Below, one piece after another: positions 7,461-14,368 of a DNA stretch of 18,759 nucleotides. Position 1 is the first letter of the stretch. Each line of letters starts with the position of its first letter. The stretch is from Onstottus_A sp049273835. GTDB taxonomy: Bacteria; Acidobacteriota; Blastocatellia; UBA7656. The translations under genes and the position numbers were made by a program. The notes beneath the pieces were generated by a model. The model made no database searches. It saw only the letters and a program-made list of their open reading frames with translations, and was not told where the DNA came from. The DNA lies in assembly GCA_049273835.1 (NCBI GenBank), contig JBASRM010000653.1:1-18759 (forward strand). The letters are read 5' to 3'.

Positions 7461-8012
7461 ACTCACGCCTGGCGGCTGTGAGCAACTTCGATCACCGCGG
7501 CAGCCTTGTAGGCTGGAACGTGAGACTCTCACGCCCGGCGCGGTGAGCATCTTCGATCACCGCGGCGGCTTTGTAGGCTGGAACGTGAGACTCTCACGCC
7601 TGACGGCTGTGAGCATCTTTGATCCATCGCGGCGGCTTTGTAGGCTGGAACGTGAGACTCACGCCTGGCGGCTGTGAGCATCTTCGATAATCGCGGCGGC
7701 TTTGTAGGCTGGAACGTGAGACTCTCACGCCTGGCGGCTGTGAGCATCTTCGATCCCGCGGGGGCCTTGTAGGCTGGACCGTGATACTCTCACGCCTGGC
7801 GGCTGTGAGCATCTTCGATCATCGCGGCGGCTTTGTAGGCTGGAACGTGAGACTCTCACGCCTGACGGCGGTGAGCATCTTTGATCCATCGCGGCGGCTT
7901 TGCAGGCTGAAACGTGAGACTCTCACGCCCGGCGCGGTGAGCATCTTCGATCACCGCGGCGGCTTTGTAGGGCTGGACGTGAACTCTCACGCCTGACGGC
8001 TGTGAGCTATTT
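7444..8012. repeat. tandem array B, nine units of 64-67 bp, inverted relative of array A
   Basis: The landmark TAGGCTGGAACGTGAGA recurs, with small changes, at 7445, 7509, 7574, 7641, 7705, 7770, 7836, 7903 and 7968. Each unit has a perfect GTGAG-ACT-CTCAC hairpin in most copies. An overlapping, mutually exclusive stem such as 7658-7678 has outer arms CTCAC/GTGAG, inner arms GCC/GGC, loop TGGC and a bulged T. The reverse complement of the unit aligns along its whole length with the array A unit (shared TCACGTT, CCTACAA, GATG and hairpin). The units starting at 7509 and 7903 carry a variant CCCGGCGCGG core that weakens the stem. The array ends about 55 bases before the next gene. Confidence 0.95.
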
Positions 8013-8067
8013 TGATGGGTGGTGCGCGCGAGGACGTAATTATAAGATTGCACCCACGAGGATCCCG

Positions 8068-8433
8068 ATGTCTGAACCGGAAGCACACGATCCCGATAAC
8101 CAGCGGCTTTTTTCGTTGCGCCGCATAAAAACGCTGATCGGCGGAGCGCTCGCCGCTGTAGTGATCGGCCTCCTGTTTGTGAATACCTTCACATACTTTC
8201 AATATGGCGGCACGATGTTCGATCGCTACTTCGAGAAGAAACCAAAGAAGAGTCCCGCGGCTGGAAAGCTGGCGTTTGACAAGGGAACGAAGTATTACAT
8301 TGGAATCATCCGCGGCGAAGGCTTCTCCTCGAAGCGAGAGAATGTGTATTACATCGAGCAGGCCGGCGGGACGATGATCGAAGTGTCGAAGGACAACGTT
8401 GAGGTGCGCGAGCCTGAAAAGCTGAACAACTAA
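8068..8433 (+). CDS. hypothetical single-pass membrane protein
   Basis: A 121-residue protein with no family I can name. Residues 1-19 are polar and basic (NQRLFSLRRIK), residues 21-40 form one transmembrane helix (TLIGGALAAVVIGLLFVNTF), and the remaining 80 residues form a small charged domain ending VSKDNVEVREPEKLNN. The positive charge before the helix suggests the N-terminus is cytoplasmic and the domain lies outside the membrane (inference). ATG 8068 is chosen because GAGG lies about 7 bases upstream; an in-frame ATG at 8002 sits inside the repeat array and would add 22 residues of array sequence. Degenerate copies of its 3' end follow downstream. Confidence 0.7.
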   Translation: MSEPEAHDPDNQRLFSLRRIKTLIGGALAAVVIGLLFVNTFTYFQYGGTMFDRYFEKKPKKSPAAGKLAFDKGTKYYIGIIRGEGFSSKRENVYYIEQAGGTMIEVSKDNVEVREPEKLNN

Positions 8434-8449
8434 CTCCCAGGACGAGGTT

Positions 8450-8580
8450 CGGATTGGCAAAGGACAACAACGGGCAACAAGATCGAAGTGCGAGAGACGG
8501 AAAAACCGGACACCCGGGACAATGATTGGGGTGCCCAAGGAAAACGTTGAGGTGCGCGACGCTGAAAGGCGGACAAATGA
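8450..8580 (+). pseudogene. two decayed copies of the 3' end of the 8068-8433 gene
   Basis: Downstream of the intact stop codon the tail sequence recurs twice, in different frames. Around 8450-8510 one frame reads KIEVRETEKPDT, matching NVEVREPEKLNN of the gene; the 20 bases before it match the gene at 16 of 20 positions, with a small insertion between. From 8517 another frame reads GTMIGVPKENVEVRDAER, matching GTMIEVSKDNVEVREPEK. Neither copy has a start codon context or a full domain. They look like remnants of tandem duplication of the last 60-70 bases. Confidence 0.65.
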
Positions 8581-8605
8581 TCCACCAGACTCCAGCGTGT
8601 TGTGC

Positions 8606-8634
8606 TTGTGACTCCTGATTGTCTTTAGTAATAT
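8606..8634 (+). promoter_or_regulatory. putative promoter of the DUF4870 gene
   Basis: TTGTGA (8606-8611) and TAATAT (8629-8634) are 17 bases apart, each matching consensus at four of six positions. The predicted leader is about 50 bases and ends in a strong GGGGGA ribosome-binding site. Confidence 0.4.
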
Positions 8635-8691
8635 GGCGCGTCTAGATGAGCCTCTGATTGGAAATCGCTGTCAGAAAAGGGGGAAAAACGA

Positions 8692-9183
8692 ATGAGCAGT
8701 CAGCCGCCGTATGGTAATCCAGGTGGTTCACAAGGGTATCAGGGAGGGGGCTATCCACCGCCGGGTGGAGGGTATCCGCCGCCGGGTCCGCCCACCGGCA
8801 AGACTAAAGTATTGAACCTCGACTACAACGTAGCTGCGCTGCTGAGCTACCTTCCGATCTGCTGCATCAACCTCATCACGTCGATCATTTGGCTTGCAAG
8901 CGAGCCGCGAGAAAATCGCTTCTTGCGCTTCCACGCGCTTCAAAGCCTGTTCCTGACTGGCGTGGCGATCGTCGTCTGGATAGTGTTCATGTTTCTAGGC
9001 GTAGGCATCGCGTTCTCACCATCCGACGCAGTCGGCGCGGCCGGAAGCGGATTTCTATCCCTGATCCAACTCCTGGTGTGGCTGATCCTGCTTATCGTTC
9101 ACATAATCTGCATGGTGAAGGCATATCAGGGCCAGATGTGGAAGCTCCCGGTGATCGGCGATCTCGCCGAGAAGAGCGCCTGA
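8692..9183 (+). CDS. DUF4870 domain-containing membrane protein
   Basis: A 163-residue protein. Residues 1-36 are a Gly/Pro/Tyr-rich disordered tail with repeated GGGYPPPG blocks. The domain begins NLDYNVAALLSYLPICCINLITSIIWL at 42-68, followed by the family's conserved polar stretch ENRFLRFHALQSL at 74-86. Two further hydrophobic segments lie at about 88-107 and 122-143. The order of helix, RFHA-type loop and two helices is what defines DUF4870; the function is unknown. GGGGGA sits about 8 bases upstream of ATG 8692. Transcription is convergent with the CPBP protease gene, and a strong hairpin lies between them. Confidence 0.88.
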   Translation: MSSQPPYGNPGGSQGYQGGGYPPPGGGYPPPGPPTGKTKVLNLDYNVAALLSYLPICCINLITSIIWLASEPRENRFLRFHALQSLFLTGVAIVVWIVFMFLGVGIAFSPSDAVGAAGSGFLSLIQLLVWLILLIVHIICMVKAYQGQMWKLPVIGDLAEKSA

Positions 9184-9201
9184 AGGCACTCGACAATTCT
9201 T

Positions 9202-9237
9202 CGGCCCACCTTCGACGAACAAGTCGAGGGTGGGCCG
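9202..9237. terminator. strong hairpin between convergent genes
   Basis: Bases 9202-9216 pair with 9223-9237 over 15 positions (one G-T wobble) around a 6-base loop GAACAA. It lies 18 bases after the DUF4870 stop and 21 bases from the CPBP stop on the other strand. There is no clear T run on either side, so it may be a two-way RNA end or stabiliser rather than a classic intrinsic terminator. Confidence 0.7.
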
Positions 9238-9258
9238 CGTTATGTGGCGATCGATATC

Positions 9259-10308
9259 TTAGTCTCGTCGATTCGTGTCCTGATCGTAGGGCAGGGGCAG
9301 TTGTTCCGGCGCTTGCGGCGTGATGCTAACCATAGCCGGTTCACGCTTGCCGTGCCTGATCGCGGTCAACATCTCCTCAGACGCACTGAACAGGCCACTC
9401 TTCCAGAGCACCAGAGTGGAAAGAATCAACGCTGCGGTTGCTGCAGCGCCGCCTTCTGGCCCGTAGCTCCCGCCTGATATCCATGACGGCGCGCCGATGC
9501 TGCCTCTTAGCCACGAAAGTTGACTCAGTGTCGTGAACCCGCTGACCGGCAGGCCAAAGATAAACACCATCGCGAAATTCCACGAATAGTGAAGCGCCGT
9601 AGCCAGCCAGAGACTACGCGTCATCAAGTACGCCAGGCCAAGCCATACCCCTGCCAACATCGTATTGATCGTCGAAAACGCCGATACGTTTGGATTCGAG
9701 ACGTGCGCCAGCCCGAAGAAAAGCGATGTGATGGCGATCGCTCTTGCCCCGCCAATATTGTGCACCATTGCCTGAAAAGGGAAGCCACGAAAGATCAACT
9801 CCTCGGTCGCGCCTGAAATAAGAAAGAACAGCGCGACGATGATGAGTCCGCTGACGAGGCCGAGATTTCTCGTTTGCAAGTCGAAGCTCACGGCGCCGGC
9901 AACCGCCGCGATGCCCACGGCGATAGCGAGGGACGCGGCTCCCATTAACGACCCAACCCCGAAATCCCGCATCGAGTCTCGATGAAACCGGAACCCCACC
10001 GACCCGAGGCTTCGACGTTCCAGCACCCTCGCGCACGCGGCGGATGCGACCACCGCCGCCGCCAGGTTTCTCAGGCTGCTAACACCCAGATTTATCAGCG
10101 CGCGCGGATCGAGTGCTTCTGAGTCAGAGGGCTCGGTAAGAAGGAAATCAAGCGAAGGAAACAACGTTGCGAACGCCCTGGTCAAACCGGTCAGCAGCGC
10201 GGCGGATAGAATAAACAAAATAACGAAAGAGAATACGCGCCAACCGCTGCGCAGCTCGCCTTCGCCGTTAAAGAGAATGTACCGGGCGACGTCAAGCGGG
10301 TCGCTCAT
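9259..10308 (-). CDS. CPBP family intramembrane glutamic endopeptidase
   Basis: A 349-residue polytopic membrane protein. The CPBP (Abi) motifs are all present: motif 1 EELIFRG with Glu169, Glu170 and Arg174; motif 2 FFGLAHVSN with His202; and motif 3 LHYSWNF with His240. These residues form the glutamate-type protease site in Rce1-like enzymes. Hydrophobic segments lie at about 26-50, 80-95, 115-140, 150-167, 188-200, 215-230 and near 290. The N-terminal 110 residues precede the protease domain. The substrate is unknown; bacterial relatives process peptides or act in bacteriocin self-immunity, but no bacteriocin genes are nearby. No Shine-Dalgarno sequence is visible before ATG 10308. Bases 10309-10458 hold only short degenerate AGACGAGTATCG repeats. 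Confidence 0.93.
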   Translation of the reverse strand: MSDPLDVARYILFNGEGELRSGWRVFSFVILFILSAALLTGLTRAFATLFPSLDFLLTEPSDSEALDPRALINLGVSSLRNLAAAVVASAACARVLERRSLGSVGFRFHRDSMRDFGVGSLMGAASLAIAVGIAAVAGAVSFDLQTRNLGLVSGLIIVALFFLISGATEELIFRGFPFQAMVHNIGGARAIAITSLFFGLAHVSNPNVSAFSTINTMLAGVWLGLAYLMTRSLWLATALHYSWNFAMVFIFGLPVSGFTTLSQLSWLRGSIGAPSWISGGSYGPEGGAAATAALILSTLVLWKSGLFSASEEMLTAIRHGKREPAMVSITPQAPEQLPLPYDQDTNRRD

Positions 10309-10458
10309 AGGCAGCGACTCTATCGGCGGCTCGAAGGGGTGTCAACCGGTGCGCCGAAGACGAGTATCGCGAGCTCTGAAGATGAGTTTATTAGACGAGT
10401 TCGTCAGACGAGTATCGTCGTAAGACTTGCCAAGACGCTTGAGTCGACGCAGGCGAAA

Positions 10459-11625
10459 TCACTTGACGGCAGGTCGCTCTTCCTTCACTCCAACGTCCTT
10501 TGCCGCTACGTAACCGCGTTTGGTTTTTACCACCAGCCGATCATCTCCGTGCTGTACCGGCCCAGCAAGGTCTAGCTTCAGCTTACGAAAGCCGCCGTCA
10601 CGTTTCCTGTTGGTCGATACAAAACCAAGTGTGTAACGCGTGCGAAGGTGATCGATCAGATTGTTGAATGTATGATCGAGGTTCTCCGGCTTATCGGTCA
10701 GGACTTCGCCTCCAGTTTCTTCGGCGATCTTTTTGAGGCTGGAACTCTTCGCTTTGAATAAGCCTCCGATCCCGGCTGCCGCGATCATCACACCGTTCTC
10801 CATCCGCTGTCCCGCTGTCTTCGGTATGATTCCGCACACGACCGTGCCCGACTCCAGCACGGCCATTCGCGCCTCGTCGGCTGAGGGACCCGCGCAATCG
10901 AAGAAGGTCGTTATCCCTGTGATCACAATCAAGACCCTGCGACCATCGGGGTTCCCGGCTCTGTTCATATAGTCTGAAGCTTCAAGCAGAGCTCGGCTGA
11001 AGCAATGCTCGGCCTCCTCGTCATGAGGGGGTAGGTGATCGAGGCCGTCGAGGATCCGTTCTTTACCGCGACCGAAACCCGTGATTAGCTCGGTGGTATT
11101 GGCAAAGGACATGAGTGCCACTTCGTCTTGCGGTCTGAGACGTTGAAGCGCTTCCAGTGTAGCGTGCTTCACCTTCTCGCTGAACGGATCGAGGCATCCA
11201 CCCCGATCGATCATTAGGATCACTGAGAGCGGGAGTGTGTCCTGACTGAAGTGAGTAATTTGTTGTCTGACTCCGTCTTCGGCAAGTACAAAGTCTTCCT
11301 TTTTCAGATTGCCCGCGACTCTCCCCGTCTTCTGCTGAAGCACCTGTGCGTCGAGCACTACAAGGTCAACCGCCAGGCGGATATTGTCGTTTGCGACACG
11401 CGGCGATTCCGATACTACCTGCTGCACGATTGCGGTTTTTTGGAGCGAGCTCTCCGCTTTGGGTTGGATCCGTTCAACCCTGGCGTCATCGCGCTTCGGC
11501 TCGTTTATGCTCCCGTTTTTTCCCCGAACGGGAACGTTGTTTGGCGACTGGGCGGGTACGGTCAGCAACCCGGTCAAGACCAGCACCACGGACGACGAGA
11601 GCGCAACTATTCTATGAGACGACAT
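10459..11625 (-). CDS. secreted VWFA-related protein with degenerate MIDAS
   Basis: A 388-residue protein of the acidobacterial VWFA-related family. A signal peptide covers about residues 1-26 (hydrophobic core VALSSSVVLVLTGLLTV, then PAQS). A basic linker follows, then the family's N-terminal domain VDLVVLDAQVLQQ...GNLKKEDFVLAEDG at 86-118, and the VWA domain from about 133. The metal-ion-dependent adhesion site, normally DxSxS, reads DRGGC at 140-144, so both Ser ligands are missing. The C-terminal TRYTLGFVST...RKLKLDLAG block is typical of the family. AAGGAG lies 8 bases before ATG 11625. It follows the FecR/DUF6600 gene on the same strand, 233 bases downstream. Function unknown; a periplasmic or outer-surface binding role is inferred. 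Confidence 0.88.
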   Translation of the reverse strand: MSSHRIVALSSSVVLVLTGLLTVPAQSPNNVPVRGKNGSINEPKRDDARVERIQPKAESSLQKTAIVQQVVSESPRVANDNIRLAVDLVVLDAQVLQQKTGRVAGNLKKEDFVLAEDGVRQQITHFSQDTLPLSVILMIDRGGCLDPFSEKVKHATLEALQRLRPQDEVALMSFANTTELITGFGRGKERILDGLDHLPPHDEEAEHCFSRALLEASDYMNRAGNPDGRRVLIVITGITTFFDCAGPSADEARMAVLESGTVVCGIIPKTAGQRMENGVMIAAAGIGGLFKAKSSSLKKIAEETGGEVLTDKPENLDHTFNNLIDHLRTRYTLGFVSTNRKRDGGFRKLKLDLAGPVQHGDDRLVVKTKRGYVAAKDVGVKEERPAVK

Positions 11626-11825
11626 AGGCGACTCCTTGCAAGCGGTAATGATTGAATAACGAATGAGCGGTCAGCATCGGGTGCAACACTGTTGACGCCG
11701 CTGTTGTCTGGTGGCACCGACCAGGCGGAGGAAAGAGCGAGGAGGATGAAGCAGATGGGGTGTCTTAGTCTGAGTTCGCTTTTTTCGTCCGCCCAGTCCG
11801 TGCCACCAAACTGTTGCTTAATGAT

Positions 11826-11853
11826 TGATGGGTGATCAAGAGCTCACCCATCA
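11826..11853 (-). terminator. terminator-like hairpin after the FecR/DUF6600 gene
   Basis: A perfect 10 bp stem (TGATGGGTGA/TCACCCATCA) with an 8-base loop starts 5 bases after the stop codon. The sequence downstream on the minus strand is AT-rich (ATCATTAAG) but has no strong T run. The rest of 11626-11825 shows no gene. Confidence 0.55.
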
Positions 11854-11858
11854 CAACT

Positions 11859-13988
11859 TCAGGGTCTTCTGCGTTGCTCCTGCGGTTGCTGGCGTTCCTG
11901 GCGCTGTTCTTTTTCTTGATGGCGTTCTTGCCGCGTCTGGCTATCGGGGCTCGGACGCTCCGGTCGAGGCTCCGCTCTCGGCGCCGAGGCGCCTTTATCG
12001 TGAGATCTCGCCGGTTCTTCGGCTCGAGATCGCTGTCGCGCATCTTCATTCGGCCGCGCTTCACTCGCTGGAGGTCTTCTTTCACGCGAGCGCGTTTCGT
12101 TTTCCCGCTGGGGCTGCCGAGACGGGGTGCTTTCCGTTGGAGGCGGGGTCACAGAAGCATCAGGCCGTCGATGCCGCCTTTCAGCTCGAGTCTCATTTCC
12201 GCTTTCAGCATTCTGTGGCGGTTTTTCTTCGGCCGAATCTCCCTGCCGGGCCCGCCGGCGCTCGCGCTTCGAGTCGCCGCTCTCTTCTTTCTCCGTTGGC
12301 GTAGGTAGCGGAACGCGAATCTTTCGCGGCTGTCGCTCGCCGCCGGAATCGGAACCGGGTTGCGAGTCCGCGGCTGGCGTCGAGGGTCTCGGTCTTCGCT
12401 CAGGCCGTTCTGAGCCCCGCTCTTGCGATGCCGGGTCCTGCGTGACGGCTGCGGGGTTGCGCGGCGAAATCAGACGGCGTTCGCGAGGAGCCCCAGCCCG
12501 TGCCGTTGAATCGGCGTTCGGGTTGCGAGTGACAACGGGACGCCTGACGATCTCACCTGGAGGCACGGCTATTCGACGCAAGCGTCTGCGGTCGTCGTCG
12601 CCGAACGCGGGAGCGGCAGCTATGGGTGTCGGGTTGATCTCGGGTAACCCGGGGCGCGCGCCTTTGTTAATCGAGTCCGATATCTCGCGACCGGGCGCTA
12701 CCGGGCGCACACGTATTCGATCTCCGCGGGTGAATCCCTCAACCGGGAGAATTGTGACTCCCGGCCGCTGTTGAGGAGGGCGAATGCCAGGCCTTCGATC
12801 GTCTGGTCTTCTCGACCCGTCTCGTGGAGTCGGGTATTGCACGCGGCCGTGGTCTCCTCCGCGACGGGAGTCGGGTCTGCGCCAACGTTCGCCGGGCGCG
12901 AGTGGATACCAACCAACATAGTTGCCATGAGGAGTCGGGCTGTTGAAGAAGTACACCAGCGCAGGCCGCCAGTGGTAGTCTCTATAACCATTGCCGCGAT
13001 AAGGCGAGCCGAAGCCGGGTATCCACGCCCAGCCAAGCCCGGACAGATAAGACCATCGGCCGTAGTGATAAGGGGCCCACCCCCAGGGCTCGCTCGAAAG
13101 CCAGGTCCAGCCGGCAGCCGGTATCCAAAGCCATTGACCCGATCGATACGGCGCCCAGTCGGAACCTACTCGCGGGATCCAGCATTGGCCGTAGGAGGAA
13201 TAGCTCGTCCATGTCCCGTAGCTTGAAAGATCGCTAACTCCGTAAAAGTCATTGTAGTTCGTCTCGTGGGTGGTAACGGAGTCGGGTGCAAGGTCGGTGT
13301 TAGATCGGGCGATTGTTGTGTCTCGATCGTAGCTCCATTGGTCCCAGTCATCTCGTGTTGTGTCTGCGGCCAACTCAAGTCTCCCGCCAGTGTTGGTGTC
13401 TACGATCAAACGGTGACCTTCTCGAACTGTGAAGCTTCCCTGCTCAGTCGATACCTCGGCCTCACCACGGCGAACAATCAGTTCCGCATTCTTCTCACCG
13501 CGGACTTCGACTCGATAGAGCCCGTCTTGCTGAACCACTAGTGCTGAATTGGGAGTGTCTATCTCAAGGCGATTGAAGACCGATGAGAGGCGTTCGATAC
13601 GAATAATCGCTGTGCCTTCAGTGACCTCGAACTGGGCGGCAGAGTCCGACAATTCCGTAATCGTTAGCTCGGTGCTCTGCGATAGCCTGATGTAATTGCC
13701 TCGGGCCAGTTGAACCTCAGCACGCGCTCCGGAGCCGGTATAGATCTGATCGCCCGCAAGCAGCGGCAGGTTCTCGACGGCCGGAGCCCATTCGGTTACA
13801 CCTGCGCGCAGAAACGAAACGTCCCCATCCACAAAGCTCAGCCGCGCGACTCGGGAAACTGGTGCTGTGTCGTCCGCATCAACCGGTCCCTCCTCGGGCG
13901 GGGTGGTTTGCGCGAACGTCGTTGCAGAGATGAACAGGATTGTAGCGAGCAAGCAGGGCGCGAGGATTGTGAGGACATTGCGCTTCAT
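11859..13988 (-). CDS. large secreted FecR-domain / DUF6600 protein with Arg-rich disordered tail
   Basis: A 709-residue exported protein. A signal peptide covers residues 1-26 (MKRN...LLATILFISATTFAQ). A FecR-like beta domain follows at about 46-200 (RLSFVDGDVSF, LLAGDQIYTGSGARAEVQL, FTVREGHRLIVD). Residues about 255-375 are Trp/Tyr/Gly-rich and carry the DUF6600 pattern: GQCWIPRVGSDWAPYRSGQW, GWTWLSSEPWGWAPYHYGRW, LGWAWIPGF, VGWYPLAPGE. From about 375 to the end the protein is low-complexity, rich in Arg, Pro, Glu, Ser and Gln, and probably disordered. AGAGGAA lies about 7 bases before ATG 13988. No anti-sigma transmembrane arrangement is seen, so it is not a FecR regulator of the classical type; an envelope or surface role is inferred. 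Long plus-strand open frames opposite the tail are composition artefacts. Confidence 0.88.
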   Translation of the reverse strand: MKRNVLTILAPCLLATILFISATTFAQTTPPEEGPVDADDTAPVSRVARLSFVDGDVSFLRAGVTEWAPAVENLPLLAGDQIYTGSGARAEVQLARGNYIRLSQSTELTITELSDSAAQFEVTEGTAIIRIERLSSVFNRLEIDTPNSALVVQQDGLYRVEVRGEKNAELIVRRGEAEVSTEQGSFTVREGHRLIVDTNTGGRLELAADTTRDDWDQWSYDRDTTIARSNTDLAPDSVTTHETNYNDFYGVSDLSSYGTWTSYSSYGQCWIPRVGSDWAPYRSGQWLWIPAAGWTWLSSEPWGWAPYHYGRWSYLSGLGWAWIPGFGSPYRGNGYRDYHWRPALVYFFNSPTPHGNYVGWYPLAPGERWRRPDSRRGGDHGRVQYPTPRDGSRRPDDRRPGIRPPQQRPGVTILPVEGFTRGDRIRVRPVAPGREISDSINKGARPGLPEINPTPIAAAPAFGDDDRRRLRRIAVPPGEIVRRPVVTRNPNADSTARAGAPRERRLISPRNPAAVTQDPASQERGSERPERRPRPSTPAADSQPGSDSGGERQPRKIRVPLPTPTEKEESGDSKRERRRARQGDSAEEKPPQNAESGNETRAERRHRRPDASVTPPPTESTPSRQPQRENETRSRERRPPASEARPNEDARQRSRAEEPARSHDKGASAPRAEPRPERPSPDSQTRQERHQEKEQRQERQQPQEQRRRP

Positions 13989-14368
13989 AAGTTATTCCTC
14001 TCAAAGACTCTTTTGTGTTCCACTGACGCGGGCGGCGATTCCGGGGCAACCTCTGTGCCTAAGCGAATCGAAGTGATGCTGGTTGCGCAAGTTGTTCAAG
14101 CCAAGGCGAGATTGACAATCGACGATGAGTTTTATGATACCTGGTTCGTGAAAACTTATTGGGTGGGTACACCAATTAGTGTAGGTGTCGTTTGATAAGG
14201 GTGAACTAGTGGGTTGTAGCAAGCCGCGCTGGCGAGCAACGCCAGCCTGTACGAGGGCTGCTGAGAACTAACTCATCGCCGCGAAGCCACCATAGGCGCC
14301 AAGGAACCAAGCTCACAACTATCGCAATGAGTGACATCGTGTCATTGAGTCTTGGTGGCGCCCTGCCC
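13989..14368. other. intergenic region between the DUF6600 and second VWA genes
   Basis: About 380 bases without a convincing gene. A 7 bp hairpin, GCTGGCG/CGCCAGC with loop AGCAA, is at 14228-14246, within a sequence that resembles one at 15638-15675. Bases 14090-14210 are more AT-rich and probably hold the promoter of the DUF6600 gene, but no well-spaced pair of boxes stands out. Confidence 0.5.
14208..14243. repeat. dispersed element, copy 1
   Basis: Begins AGTGGGTTGTA and shares about 28 of 37 aligned positions, by eye, with 15638-15675 (common blocks GGGTTGTA, AAGCC, GCT, GCGAG, AA and GCC). It contains the start of the hairpin at 14228-14246. It lies downstream of the second VWA gene. 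Confidence 0.4.

Noticed and set aside
6985..8012. CRISPR array
   Set aside because: The whole 64-67 bp unit repeats; there are no short repeats separated by unique spacers, and no cas genes are near.
8002..8067. N-terminal extension of the 8068 gene from ATG 8002
   Set aside because: It begins in the last unit of array B; ATG 8068 has a ribosome-binding site.
7456..8086. Open frames on both strands across arrays A and B
   Set aside because: They are translations of non-triplet repeats with no domain and no ribosome-binding site.
11825..12774. Plus-strand open frames of about 160-215 codons opposite the DUF6600 gene tail
   Set aside because: They mirror the Arg/Pro-rich codons of the minus-strand gene, are Arg/Ser/Leu-rich without domain features, and have no start signal.
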